Position numbers and translations under genes: made by a program. A DNA stretch of 35,227 nucleotides from CAWJEL01 sp964647255 (lineage in GTDB: Bacteria; Chloroflexota; Anaerolineae; CG2-30-64-16), in the NCBI GenBank assembly GCA_964647255.1, contig CAZYGI010000041.1:1-35227 (forward strand). The letters run 5' to 3'. Shown here piece by piece: positions 22,828 through 31,762 of this stretch (within the stretch, counting starts at the first letter, position 1; each line of letters begins with the position of its first letter). A model generated the notes under the pieces. That model ran no database searches. It saw nothing but the letters and a program-made list of their open reading frames with translations, and was not told where the DNA came from.

Positions 22828-23490
22828 TCAGACCTCCGGCGCGGCGCGCAGCGGCTGCAGCCCGCGCCAGCGCGCCAGCACGATTTGCAACAGATTGAAC
22901 AGGGCGTGCGCGGCCAGCGGCGGCCAGATGCTGCCGGTGACGAGGAACACGGCTGAGAAGATCAGCCCCGCAAGCGTCGTGCCGACGACGCCCCAACTGC
23001 CCTGCGGCCAGTGCAGCAGTCCGAAGAAGAGCGCCAGCGGCCACATCCACAGATAGGGCCGGATCGTCCCCAGGCCTAATCCGCCCAATGGCAGCGAGCG
23101 AAACAGCAGCTCCTCGAGCGCGGCCGCGGGCAGCAGCGCGGCCACCACCCCAGGCCATTCGCGGCTTGAGGCGGGCATGATGCACCGCAACAGCTTGGGG
23201 TCAGACACGGCGGGACCCCAACGCCGTTCCGCGGCCCAGCCCGCCAGGCCAAGCACCACCGCCATGGCCGCGCCGATCATCGCGCCCGACGCCAGATCGC
23301 GGCCGAGATGGGCGCTGCGCCAGCCCAACGCGGCCACGCCCGGCCCGGCAAAGCGCCCCAGCGCCAGGCAGACGCCGATCAGCGCCAGGCGCAGCGCGTT
23401 CTCTGGGCCGCTGAGCAGCAGATTAAATGGCGGCGTCCAGGTGCGCAACAGGATGCCCGTGCGCCACGTCCCGAACGCCGCCAACGCCAT
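22828..23490 (-). CDS. CPBP-family intramembrane metalloprotease (CAAX protease-like)
   Basis: The 220-residue membrane protein has the three CPBP motifs: EELLFRSL (Glu-Glu and Arg), FGLLHWPQGS (His) and HALFNLLQIV (His/Asn), embedded in hydrophobic helices. Bacterial members cleave or bind membrane peptides and often act in processing or immunity. The start is uncertain. ATG 23490 is the first ordinary start in frame, yet a strongly hydrophobic in-frame stretch (LIFALGILGLMALAAFG) begins before it. The only upstream options back to the metalloprotease stop are rare codons such as ATC near 23532. It follows the metalloprotease gene closely and is probably its operon partner. Confidence 0.85.
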   Translation of the reverse strand: MALAAFGTWRTGILLRTWTPPFNLLLSGPENALRLALIGVCLALGRFAGPGVAALGWRSAHLGRDLASGAMIGAAMAVVLGLAGWAAERRWGPAVSDPKLLRCIMPASSREWPGVVAALLPAAALEELLFRSLPLGGLGLGTIRPYLWMWPLALFFGLLHWPQGSWGVVGTTLAGLIFSAVFLVTGSIWPPLAAHALFNLLQIVLARWRGLQPLRAAPEV

Positions 23491-23543
23491 CAGACCGAGG
23501 ATGCCAAGCGCGAAGATCAGATTGCCGATGGAATCACCTGCCC

Positions 23544-25640
23544 CTATTTCGTGATCTCGTAGCTGTACGATGCCGGCTCGGTCGTGACCGGCGTCAGGCC
23601 AGACACCGTCAGGACTGCCTCGCTCAGGTCGCTCAGGGACACTGTGAGTTCGCCGCTGCCGTCAGCGCCAACGGCCATCCGCTGCACGGTGAACGTGTCC
23701 CCGCCCAGCTCGACCAGTTGCACCAGCCACCGCTGCGCCAGGGAGTTATCGGTCCTCGCCCAGCCGACCGACTCCCAGCCACCTGCGTCGGTCTCGGCGT
23801 CGTCCGTGTAACCGATCTCCGGGATGGCGATGTTGTCAATCAACAGGCCGGGCAGGTTCACCGCATCATCGGTGATCATCTCAAAGCGGACGAGAACCTC
23901 CTTGCCAGCGTAGGGGGTCAGATCCACCTGTTCATCCACCCACTGTGCGGTGTCGCCGCCGCCGCTCTTTCCCGTCCAGCCGGGGCCGAACGCGTTCCCC
24001 ACCGGGTTTTGGGTCGTCGTGTGGCGGCCCGTCAGCAAGCGCCACGTCTTGCCGCCATCGGTGGAAGCGCCTACGTATCCGTAATCCCAGCCGTCTTCGA
24101 TGTCATACAAGGCCGAGAATTTCAAGGTGGCCGACTGCGCCTTGCGCAAATCGAACGCGCGTGTCAGGGTCGAGTCGCTCTGGTCGCCGCGGTTTGACCA
24201 CCAGGAGTAGGCGCCCTGCGGTAGAGCATCCATCACGCGGGCCTGCTGCTGGCCGGTGAAGTGGATCGTCACCGTGCCGCTCCCTCTGAGGCGGATATAG
24301 TCCACGCCGTATTGGCTCACCTGCGCCTTCGCGGAGACCGGATAGCGCGAATAGGTTTCGGAAATGGACATCGGGGCGAGGTCTATGTTGCTGTAGCCAA
24401 ACCGATGATCTGTCGTCGCGGCTGGCGCGTCCAGGTAATTTGCAATGATCCAGTCGGCGAAGATGTTGTCGAAGCGTTCGGCCTTACCGGCCTTTTGGAG
24501 CGCCTCGTTGAAGCCCGCGATGCCGTTCTGCGGGGAGGCGACCACAGCCTTCGTGAGATCCTCGCCGAAGCGATCCAGGAAGTAGCTCATGAAGAGATAC
24601 GACGCGCCGTAGTGCTCGGCGTTGCCCAGGCTCGGATCCGACCAGGTGGTGAGCTGCGTGTCGGGTGTTTCGGCGTAGGCGTAATCCGCGCCGCCGGGGT
24701 CGAAGTGGTTCAGGTAGCTGGCAAGCTCCGACAGGCCCTCGTTGACCCAGGAATCCTCGTTGCGGTCGTTGGCCCAATGGATCATGTGCTGGAATTCGTG
24801 GGCGAGCGTGCCGTCGTAGAAATCCTCGTTCGGTTTTGCGTTGCCGGAGTCGGTCGAGACGTAGAACATCTCGCGTTCGTTGGAATACTCGTTGACCTTG
24901 GTGGAGAACTCATCGGCCGAGGAGTAGTAGCCGGCAACCGTGTCGCCCAGGCCGCGCGCGTGCAGGATGTGCAGACGCACGTCGTTATCCACGCCGGGCG
25001 TCCACTCGCTACCGAAAAACTCCCGGTTGGTGGGGTAAGTCTGCTGCTCGAAACGGTTGGCCGAGGCTTCCAGGTCTTTCTGGTTAACCTTAACCCCTTG
25101 CTCCACCCACATCGCCAGATGATCGGTCATGTACTTTAACTCTGCTGTGACGTGGCGGTGTTCCTGCGTGTCGTTGTTGGAGACCCAGAACTTGGCAGTA
25201 TCGCCGATTTTGTAGGTGGGCGGGGTTGAATTCACCACCAACGGGATCGCGCCGAGGCTGGGTTTGAAGCGAGACGCCTGGTCACGCGGATCGGATGCCG
25301 GCATGGTGGTGTCCATCAAGGCCTGGCTTTCGGCATCGAGCGCCGGCAGCGCGCCCTCTTCGCTCTCGGTCGCCGGTCCAGACTCGACTTGCGGGGCAGG
25401 GGCGCCTTCGCCCTGGGATGGGGTGATGGCCGCGGCGGGCGTCGGTGTGCCGGGGCGCGTCGCTGGCGTAGGAGTCACAACCCGGGTGACCCACACGGGC
25501 GCGGAACCCGTATCATTCAGCGTTTGTCTGCTGAAGAGATAGACGCCGGTCAGGCCGGCGATGGCGCAGCAACAGCACAGGAGCAGGACTGCCACACCGA
25601 CGAGGATCCAAATCAGGCGACGGTTTTGACTGGTTTGCAT
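23544..25640 (-). CDS. Membrane-anchored zinc metalloprotease, M6/immune-inhibitor-A-like
   Basis: The 698-residue protein starts with one membrane segment (about 10-36, including four consecutive cysteines). A Thr/Pro/Ala-rich linker runs to about 115. The catalytic zone follows with the zincin motif HEFQH (281-285) and a downstream Glu in WVNEGLSELA (301 or 305), a gluzincin-like arrangement seen in M6-type peptidases. The C-terminal half has beta-sandwich segments with GWDYGYVGASTDGGKTW and LLIDNIAIP, typical of immune inhibitor A-like proteins. ATG 25640 follows the previous stop by 5 nt with GGGAG upstream; the longer frame to 25769 lies inside the neighbour. It is probably exposed outside the cell. 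Confidence 0.88.
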   Translation of the reverse strand: MQTSQNRRLIWILVGVAVLLLCCCCAIAGLTGVYLFSRQTLNDTGSAPVWVTRVVTPTPATRPGTPTPAAAITPSQGEGAPAPQVESGPATESEEGALPALDAESQALMDTTMPASDPRDQASRFKPSLGAIPLVVNSTPPTYKIGDTAKFWVSNNDTQEHRHVTAELKYMTDHLAMWVEQGVKVNQKDLEASANRFEQQTYPTNREFFGSEWTPGVDNDVRLHILHARGLGDTVAGYYSSADEFSTKVNEYSNEREMFYVSTDSGNAKPNEDFYDGTLAHEFQHMIHWANDRNEDSWVNEGLSELASYLNHFDPGGADYAYAETPDTQLTTWSDPSLGNAEHYGASYLFMSYFLDRFGEDLTKAVVASPQNGIAGFNEALQKAGKAERFDNIFADWIIANYLDAPAATTDHRFGYSNIDLAPMSISETYSRYPVSAKAQVSQYGVDYIRLRGSGTVTIHFTGQQQARVMDALPQGAYSWWSNRGDQSDSTLTRAFDLRKAQSATLKFSALYDIEDGWDYGYVGASTDGGKTWRLLTGRHTTTQNPVGNAFGPGWTGKSGGGDTAQWVDEQVDLTPYAGKEVLVRFEMITDDAVNLPGLLIDNIAIPEIGYTDDAETDAGGWESVGWARTDNSLAQRWLVQLVELGGDTFTVQRMAVGADGSGELTVSLSDLSEAVLTVSGLTPVTTEPASYSYEITK

Positions 25641-25645
25641 GGCTT

Positions 25646-26380
25646 TTACTCCCAACAAGATGACGCTAAGGGGAGCACGCCACCGTGGTTGCTGTGCACC
25701 CCTTCCAGGGTCATGTCCAGATAGAGATGGTTGATTGGCATGTAGAAGAACGTATAAGCAGTCAGGCAAACACGCATCCCCAGTTGGCCGTCGGGACGCG
25801 GGCGCACATCCTCCAGCCCAACGCGGAGAACGGGGAACCGGGCCAACTGGTTATAGAGATACACCTCGCGGCGGCCGTTGATCGAAATGCGCTGCGGATC
25901 GCCGCGAACATGCGCTTCAGGCGGCGGCAGCCACCACGGCGCCAGGGCCAGCGGCAGAATGAACAGCACGGCCGCAAACAGGAGTTGGGCGACCAGGCTG
26001 CGGCGCGTGTCGGCCTGGGTGTTTGGCAGACGCAGCACCGCACGCACGACCGCGGCCCAGGTGAGCAAAAGCAGGAAGTAGGTCAGGATATCCAGCAGGA
26101 AGCCATCCAGGCGAAAGGTGTTGCCGGCTGCCGCACCGCGGAAGATTGCAAAGGGCGCGCCGCGGTACCCCGGGCACAACCCATCGCACCCCGCGCGATA
26201 GTCGGCGACACGGAACGCCAGGCTGGACCACCAGCTCAGCGCCACAGCGGCGACCACGCCGACGGCCAGCACAGCCAGCCACTGGTAGCTCTGCTGCCGC
26301 CACCAGACGGCCAGCAGCGTGGCCGCGGCGAGCAAGACCAGGCCCAACAGAATCGCCTGCCAGAGCGTCAACGCGATCAC
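25646..26380 (-). CDS. Hypothetical membrane protein
   Basis: The 244-residue protein has about four hydrophobic segments (roughly 7-25, 35-53, 95-115, 130-150) and then a soluble C-terminal part from about 155. No family motif is recognised. I chose GTG 26380, which overlaps the upstream stop as GTGA with AGGGG 8 nt before it; GTG 26389 abuts that site. It lies between the Asp-box repeat protein and the metalloprotease and is surely co-transcribed with them. A loop with two cysteines (AGCDGLCPGYRG) lies near residue 65. Confidence 0.75.
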   Translation of the reverse strand: MIALTLWQAILLGLVLLAAATLLAVWWRQQSYQWLAVLAVGVVAAVALSWWSSLAFRVADYRAGCDGLCPGYRGAPFAIFRGAAAGNTFRLDGFLLDILTYFLLLLTWAAVVRAVLRLPNTQADTRRSLVAQLLFAAVLFILPLALAPWWLPPPEAHVRGDPQRISINGRREVYLYNQLARFPVLRVGLEDVRPRPDGQLGMRVCLTAYTFFYMPINHLYLDMTLEGVHSNHGGVLPLASSCWE

Positions 26381-29300
26381 GGCACGCACCCCTGGATCGG
26401 CTCATCCGTCGCCGGGAAGTAAGTCCGTGCATCGGCGCCATGGGCCCAAATGGTAGGATAGGTGGTGACACCATCGGCCACCACCCAGAGGAACAACGTC
26501 GCACCGGCCGCATCGGGGGCGTCACCGGACCGGGTGGCACGCGCCACCGGGATGTTGTCGAACTCCCACACCGGATAGCTGATCGCACCTGCCTGCCGCT
26601 CGCTGCGAATGGCCTGGGTTGCCAGCGGCTTATCCACCTCGTGGTTCCAGGCGCCCCGCAGCGTCAACCCCTTAGGCTGCCAGTTCAGCGGCACCGAGAG
26701 GCGCGTCCCATGCTGGAAGAAGGCGACCAGCACGTTGACCAGCGTGCCCTCGGTGACCGACTTCGGCTGACCGGCCTCGTCGTGCGGCCAGACGATTTGA
26801 ATGCGGGCATCCACGGCCTCCACCGACGCCGGCGCAACCCCGCTGGGTACATCCGGCTGCGGGAAGTAGGTGCGCGGGTCGGCGCTGTGCGCCCAGACGC
26901 TGGTCGCCGTGTCCACGCCCTCCACCTGCACCAGGAAGTAGAGCTTGTGCGCGGGGTCGTTGGCCTGGCTGATGTTGACGTCGTTCAGTTCCCAGTAGGG
27001 GAACGGCTGGCCGTCCACCACGCGCTGTTCCACCAAGCCGAGGCGCTGGGCGGGTTCAGTGTCGGTGGCCTGCCACAGCGTGACCTTGGGCTGCCAGCCG
27101 CACGCCGGGGTGACAAGGCTTCCCGGCACGAACAGGCGGAGCCCGATGTTTGCCAGTTTGGCTTCAGTGACCGGGGCAGAGTCGTGCGGCCAGACGACCT
27201 CAATCCGAGCGTCCACGCCGCTGCGGTTGCCGGCCGGCCGCACGGTTGCGGTCGCGGTGCTCTGCGGTGTCTGAGGTTGACTGCCCGGCCGGAGCGCCCA
27301 GACGCCCGCGCTGGCCGTGCCGATCAACACCGCGCCGGCCGTCGAATAGTCCACCGCAAGCGCGGGTGCCACATTCTCGCCGACGCCCGTGCCCACGTTG
27401 ACCCAGTGCTGGCCCCCGTCTTGGCTGCGATAGATGCCGCCGCCGTCGCGGGTGGCCCATAGCAGCCCCGGCGTCCGCACGTCCGCGGCGAAGGCCAGGA
27501 TGGTGCTGCCGGCCGGCAGGCCGTCGGCAGCCGCCGTCCAGCTTGCGCCATCCAGCCGATAGATGCCTTCAGCGTCCACGCCGGCATAGAGTTGGCCCGG
27601 CCCGGCGTCCGCCGTGGCCAGGTTGAGCCAGCGGATGGGTTTGGCATCCAATCCCAGCGGCCGCCAGGTGCGGCCTCCGTCCCGGCTCTCCAGCACACCC
27701 CCACCGTCCAGCGCGGCCCACAGATGATCCGCCGCGCTTGGGTCCACTGCCAGCCCGCTGACGAGCGGCGCAGGAGCTTCAGGCGCCGCGGTCGGGAGGG
27801 AGAGCGCGCTCCAGGTGTCGCCGCGATCCGTGCTCCGCATGGCCGGCTGACCGCTCACGTACACCATATTCCGATCGGATGGCGCCACGACGATGGCCGT
27901 GCGTGGGCTGTAGCTCATCTGCGTGCTGCGCCACGTGACCCCGGCATCCGTGCTGCGCAGGATGTGGTTCCATGACGCCACGAAAATGCGGTTTGGATCG
28001 CCGGGATCCAGCCCCCAGGCCGTGGCAGGCACGTCAGGCAGGCCGGCCGCGGCCGGATCCCAACGCCCGCCGCCGTCAACGCTGCGGAAGACGGCCGGCG
28101 GCTGGACTGTGCCGTGCAGGGTCGCCTTGTTGCTGATCGCCAGCACCTGCTGCGGCTGTTTCGGCTGGGTCAGCAAGCCGATGATCTGGCTGTTGTAAGG
28201 CAGCCCCTGGCCCAGCGGCTGCCAGAGCGCCCCGCCGTCCCGGCTGACGTAGAGGCCGTGGCCGGTGGCCGCGATCACGGCGCTGCCGCCGGCTGCCGTG
28301 GAGGACGCGGTATTGATCAGGGCAAACCCGGTGACTTCGCCGCTGCTGAGCGGGCCTTCCAGGGGCAGCCAGCTCTGGCCGTTGTCGGTCGAGCGGTAGG
28401 TGCCGCTGGCTGTGTTCAGCAGGCTGACGCCATTCGACAGCGCGATCAAGGCCCGCGGCGCCGCGCTCGGCGGCAAGCCGGCCACGGTCACGCCGCGCCA
28501 TGTGTTGCCCCCGTCGCTGGTGCTCCAGACGCTCGGCGCCGCCGCGCCCGGTGTAGTCTGTCCGTGCACCAGCAGCCCGCGTTCAGGTTCGTCGGGATTG
28601 AAGGCAAGCTGCATCGGGGTGACGCCGGTTTCGACGCCGCTGCCCGGCGTGATCAGCCGCCAGGTCAGCCCGGCGTCGTCGCTGATCAGGAGGTCGCCGC
28701 CGTAGGTCGTGACAAAGAGCCGGTTGGGCCGCGCCGGGTGTGCGACCAGGCCCGCCAGGATGTTGCCTGGACGATCCGCCGCCGCGCTGATCGCCGATGC
28801 GCGCCAGGTGCTGCCCGAGTCAGTGCTGAAATAGACATAACTTGTCGGGCGAGCCCCGCGATCGGTCGCGCCGAGATACAGGTTCTTCCCGTTCGCATTC
28901 CGCGTCATCCGGCGGATCAGCAGATCGCCGGCGCTGGCTGCCACGGCCACCGGCTCCCAATGCAGGCCGTCGTCCGCGCTGCGCCAGAGTGGCACGTGCC
29001 GGTCGGCGGTGTCATCGGCCGCCTGGATGCCCACGAGCAGATCGCCGGTGAAGGGGTCGCGGTACAGCGCGGTGATCGGCCCCGGCGGAAGGTCGTTGGT
29101 GAGCGGCTGCCAGGTCGCGCCGCCATCGCGGCTGCGGTAGAGCGCGTCGGCCCGGTGGAGCGTGCCCGACTCCTGCCATTGCGTCTGGTCAGCGCGCCGG
29201 TTCACGCCGGTGACGCTGGCGGCGACCATCTCCGCGCCGTCGGGCGTTGCCGTGATGTGCGTGATGCGCCCGGCCGGGCCGGCCAACGGGCGCCAACTCG

Positions 29301-29415
29301 GCGGGACGTCCTGGCCGCGCGCCACCGGCGCGTTCAGCGCCGAGAGCCCGCACAAGGCAACGAGGAGCCAGCGCCACCAGGCCCGGCGAACCGCGACGAT
29401 TCTATGACGTCTCAC
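26377..29415 (-). CDS. Large exported Asp-box (BNR/YCF48-like) beta-propeller protein with duplicated C-terminal domain
   Basis: The 1012-residue precursor begins with a basic region and a signal peptide (WWRWLLVALCGLSALNAPVARG). From about 35 to 720 it contains many Asp-box repeats of the form S-x-D-x-G-x-T-W (for example SRDGGATWQPL, STDSGSTWRAS, SDDAGLTWRLI, STSDGGNTW). These should fold into one or two multi-bladed propellers like sortilin/YCF48 proteins. Residues about 735-868 and 869-1012 are two copies of another module, both starting DARI..VWPHD and containing NWQPK or GWQPK and WAH..D.RTYFP. I chose GTG 29415 (AAGGA 4 nt upstream). It is probably an extracytoplasmic binding or assembly protein; ligand unknown. 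Confidence 0.85.
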   Translation of the reverse strand: MRRHRIVAVRRAWWRWLLVALCGLSALNAPVARGQDVPPSWRPLAGPAGRITHITATPDGAEMVAASVTGVNRRADQTQWQESGTLHRADALYRSRDGGATWQPLTNDLPPGPITALYRDPFTGDLLVGIQAADDTADRHVPLWRSADDGLHWEPVAVAASAGDLLIRRMTRNANGKNLYLGATDRGARPTSYVYFSTDSGSTWRASAISAAADRPGNILAGLVAHPARPNRLFVTTYGGDLLISDDAGLTWRLITPGSGVETGVTPMQLAFNPDEPERGLLVHGQTTPGAAAPSVWSTSDGGNTWRGVTVAGLPPSAAPRALIALSNGVSLLNTASGTYRSTDNGQSWLPLEGPLSSGEVTGFALINTASSTAAGGSAVIAATGHGLYVSRDGGALWQPLGQGLPYNSQIIGLLTQPKQPQQVLAISNKATLHGTVQPPAVFRSVDGGGRWDPAAAGLPDVPATAWGLDPGDPNRIFVASWNHILRSTDAGVTWRSTQMSYSPRTAIVVAPSDRNMVYVSGQPAMRSTDRGDTWSALSLPTAAPEAPAPLVSGLAVDPSAADHLWAALDGGGVLESRDGGRTWRPLGLDAKPIRWLNLATADAGPGQLYAGVDAEGIYRLDGASWTAAADGLPAGSTILAFAADVRTPGLLWATRDGGGIYRSQDGGQHWVNVGTGVGENVAPALAVDYSTAGAVLIGTASAGVWALRPGSQPQTPQSTATATVRPAGNRSGVDARIEVVWPHDSAPVTEAKLANIGLRLFVPGSLVTPACGWQPKVTLWQATDTEPAQRLGLVEQRVVDGQPFPYWELNDVNISQANDPAHKLYFLVQVEGVDTATSVWAHSADPRTYFPQPDVPSGVAPASVEAVDARIQIVWPHDEAGQPKSVTEGTLVNVLVAFFQHGTRLSVPLNWQPKGLTLRGAWNHEVDKPLATQAIRSERQAGAISYPVWEFDNIPVARATRSGDAPDAAGATLFLWVVADGVTTYPTIWAHGADARTYFPATDEPIQGCVP

Positions 29416-29446
29416 TGCGTCCTTCTTTTTCACTTCAACCCATTCA

Positions 29447-29962
29447 TCAATTGAACGTCGGCGCGAGCCGATCCATGCGATCCGGTCCGCGCTGCACTTC
29501 CCAGGGATAAATGATGAAATGATCCGTGACCGCGGCATAGTGGTCGGGACCGGCGCCGCGGAACAGGCTGCTGGACGGCTTGTAGTGCAACACCGCAGTC
29601 TCAGGTTGGCCGCCCGCCGCTTGAATCCGGCCCTTGACTGCGGAGATGGTGCGGCCGTTGGCCCAGATATCGTCCACGATCAGGATGCGCTTGCCGCGCA
29701 GCAGGCGCTCGTCTGGGAACTGCAAGAAGTTGGGCCACGCCAGCCGCACCTGCCCGGCCTCAGGAAACTGCACCGCCGCGGTCAGAATCGTGGTGATGTC
29801 CAACGCTTCGGCAATCAGGCCGCCGGGCACAATGCCGCCGCGCGTGACCATCAACAACGCGTCATAAGGGCCGCGCAACTGCGGCAGCAGATAATCAATC
29901 AGCTTATCCACCTCCTGCCAGGTGAGGAACTGCGGCGTGCTGGGCATGGAAGGGATGGTCAT
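29447..29962 (-). CDS. Phosphoribosyltransferase (xanthine/hypoxanthine-guanine type)
   Basis: The 171-residue protein has the type I PRTase PRPP loop RILIVDDIWANGRT (92-105) and the early LLMVTRGGIVPGGLIAEAL strand-loop that binds pyrophosphate. Length and motif order fit the xanthine/guanine phosphoribosyltransferase group (purine salvage) better than pyrimidine enzymes, though base specificity is not certain. The start ATG 29962 has AGGAG 7 nt upstream; the frame continues to 30388 only as a shadow of the upstream gene. It lies 31 nt before the large Asp-box gene. Confidence 0.88.
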   Translation of the reverse strand: MTIPSMPSTPQFLTWQEVDKLIDYLLPQLRGPYDALLMVTRGGIVPGGLIAEALDITTILTAAVQFPEAGQVRLAWPNFLQFPDERLLRGKRILIVDDIWANGRTISAVKGRIQAAGGQPETAVLHYKPSSSLFRGAGPDHYAAVTDHFIIYPWEVQRGPDRMDRLAPTFN

Positions 29963-30023
29963 GGCGTGCTCCTGTGCGAGAAACGTGAGATGTGCTTGTA
30001 AGTTATGATGCGTTGCCAGGCTC

Positions 30024-30078
30024 CCGCTGTGGCGCATCGGCGCAAGTCGTCCCCGGCGCGTCGGTCGAAACACAGCGG
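30024..30078. other. Inverted repeat in the DapA-family / phosphoribosyltransferase spacer
   Basis: CCGCTGTG (30024-30031) and CACAGCGG (30071-30078) form a perfect 8-bp inverted repeat 4 nt after the DapA-family stop, with a 39-nt GC-rich loop. There is no T-tract. It may end or stabilise that transcript. Confidence 0.35.
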
Positions 30079-30081
30079 AGG

Positions 30082-30990
30082 TTACAGGCGCGGCCGCCAC
30101 GCGGGCAGCCGCGCCAAAAGCCCGGCGCGCAGTCCGGCCCGCTGTTCGACGCTCAACTCCACCTGCGGCGGCCGGACCGCGGTCGGCGGCAGGCCAGCCA
30201 CTGCCACCAGCGCAGCTTTGGTCGCGGGTTGCAGCGGACAGGTATCGAGCAGGGTGCGCGCTTCGCTCAAGGCCGCCTGGGCCCCCTTGGCATCCCCGTG
30301 GCCCCACGCCGCAGCCTGGACCGCCTGCACCAGGTCCGGGAAAACGTTGGCGGTCGCGGTGATGGACCCGGCGCCGCCGTCGCGACACGCCTCGGCCACC
30401 CGGTGATCGTTGCCCACGAAATAGGCGAGCTGTGGGAAGGCGTGGCGCAAATGCGCGCCCTGCGCCGGATCACCGGTCGAATCCTTCACCCCGTAGACCA
30501 GCTCGCCGTGGCTGGCAACGAGCGCAGTCAAAACCCCATCGCTAATTGGCACGCCGGTGTTCTGCGGGATGTGATACAGCAAGGCCCGGCCCTCGTTCGG
30601 CATCGCCGCGTCGAAGAGCCGCTGGAACCACAGCACCACGCCCTCGTCAGTCGGCTTCTTGAAATAGAAGGGCGGCATCACCAGCACCGCGGCCGCGCCT
30701 GCGGCGAACGCGTGCCGCGTCAAGGCGATCGCATCGGTCAGCGCCGCGGCGCCCGTCCCGACGATCACCGGCATGTCGCCCGCGGCCGCCAGCGCCGCCT
30801 CGGCCACCTGGATGCGCTCGGCCACGCTGAGCGACGCCGCCTCGCCGTTGGTGCCGCACGGGATAATGCCCGTGCAGCCGTGCGCCCGCAGATAGGCCAC
30901 ATGCCGGCCGATCCACGGCAGGTCCACTTCGCCGTCCGTCAGGCGGAAGGGAGTCACGATGGGGGCGAAAACACCGCGCAAGTCGGACAT
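30082..30990 (-). CDS. DapA-family (beta/alpha)8 aldolase/synthase (dihydrodipicolinate synthase-like)
   Basis: The 302-residue protein shows the family signatures: LRGVFAPIVTPF at the start, CGTNGEAASLS (46-50, the pyruvate carboxylate loop), LLYHIPQNTG with Tyr139, and the Schiff-base Lys169 in YGVKDSTGD. The family includes dihydrodipicolinate synthase, N-acetylneuraminate lyase and 2-keto-3-deoxy-sugar aldolases. The GTNGE loop (rather than GTTGE) and a neighbouring cyclase make a catabolic aldolase as likely as lysine biosynthesis, so I give no symbol. ATG 31002 is an alternative start four codons upstream. Confidence 0.9.
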   Translation of the reverse strand: MSDLRGVFAPIVTPFRLTDGEVDLPWIGRHVAYLRAHGCTGIIPCGTNGEAASLSVAERIQVAEAALAAAGDMPVIVGTGAAALTDAIALTRHAFAAGAAAVLVMPPFYFKKPTDEGVVLWFQRLFDAAMPNEGRALLYHIPQNTGVPISDGVLTALVASHGELVYGVKDSTGDPAQGAHLRHAFPQLAYFVGNDHRVAEACRDGGAGSITATANVFPDLVQAVQAAAWGHGDAKGAQAALSEARTLLDTCPLQPATKAALVAVAGLPPTAVRPPQVELSVEQRAGLRAGLLARLPAWRPRL

Positions 30991-31075
30991 GAGTTTGAGC
31001 ATCCTTGATGGACGAACGACCAACAACGAATCAACATTGCGGTGAGCGCTCGCTTCACGCCCTCCGCTCCCCGCT

Positions 31076-31762
31076 CTACGCTTCCCGCACCAACACCACC
31101 CGCGCCGGCGCGCCATCGGCGTTGGCAACCGGGAGCGGCAGGCAGACCAGCTCGTACGCGCCGGGCGCCACGCCCTCCAGCGCCAGGTTCTCGATGATGA
31201 TGGCGCGGCCGGCCAACAGCGTCCGGTGCGCCGGAAAATCGTCGGCGGCGAAAGGATCCACCGAAGGCGCATCCACGCCCACCAGCCGGACGCCGCGGGC
31301 GATGAGCCACTCTGCCGCACCGGCCGTGAGCGCCACGAAATCCGGTTCGAAGGGCGTCACCCGATTCGCGGCCGGGACGCCGGTTTTGTCCGCGCCCGGC
31401 GCGGCGGCTGATTTCAGACGCTCAGCTCGCCTCTCTGAGTTCTCGGTACGGATCAGCAGCCGCGTGATCCCGGCCGGGACCGTAGCGGCCAGTTGTTCGG
31501 CGGTGATCGGTTCACGGCCGGCCGCATGGACGACCCAGGCCGGACCGATGAGCAGGTCCAGGGGCAGAGATTCCACAGTGTCGCCGTCCGGGAAGAAGTG
31601 CGCGGGTGCGTCCACATGGGTGCCGGTGTGACAACTGAGGCTCAGCCGCTCGATCGCGGCCGCTTCGTCCCGCGGCCTGACGATCTCGACCGGCTGATCG
31701 CCCGGCCAGACTGGCAGCGCTTCTGAGATGGGCAGGGTGACGTCAATGAATATACGCGGCAT
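31076..31762 (-). CDS. Cyclase-family metal-dependent hydrolase (kynurenine formamidase-like)
   Basis: The 228-residue protein carries the cyclase/KynB metal-binding motif HTGTHVDAPAHF (His45, His49, Asp51), followed by the family's GVRLVGVDAPSVDPF and a C-terminal LPLPVANADGAPARVVLV. Members hydrolyse N-formylkynurenine or related amides and lactones using zinc or manganese. A stretch between about 110 and 133 (RAERLKSAAAPGADKTGVPA) is less conserved in style. It is the first gene of the unit that continues with the DapA-family gene, 85 nt away. No strong Shine-Dalgarno is visible, and only a weak TATCAT -10-like box lies upstream. Confidence 0.9.
   Translation of the reverse strand: MPRIFIDVTLPISEALPVWPGDQPVEIVRPRDEAAAIERLSLSCHTGTHVDAPAHFFPDGDTVESLPLDLLIGPAWVVHAAGREPITAEQLAATVPAGITRLLIRTENSERRAERLKSAAAPGADKTGVPAANRVTPFEPDFVALTAGAAEWLIARGVRLVGVDAPSVDPFAADDFPAHRTLLAGRAIIIENLALEGVAPGAYELVCLPLPVANADGAPARVVLVREA

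Noticed and set aside
28114..29454. 446-codon plus-strand frame opposite the Asp-box gene
   Set aside because: Antisense shadow caused by high GC; the minus strand shows regular Asp-box repeats.
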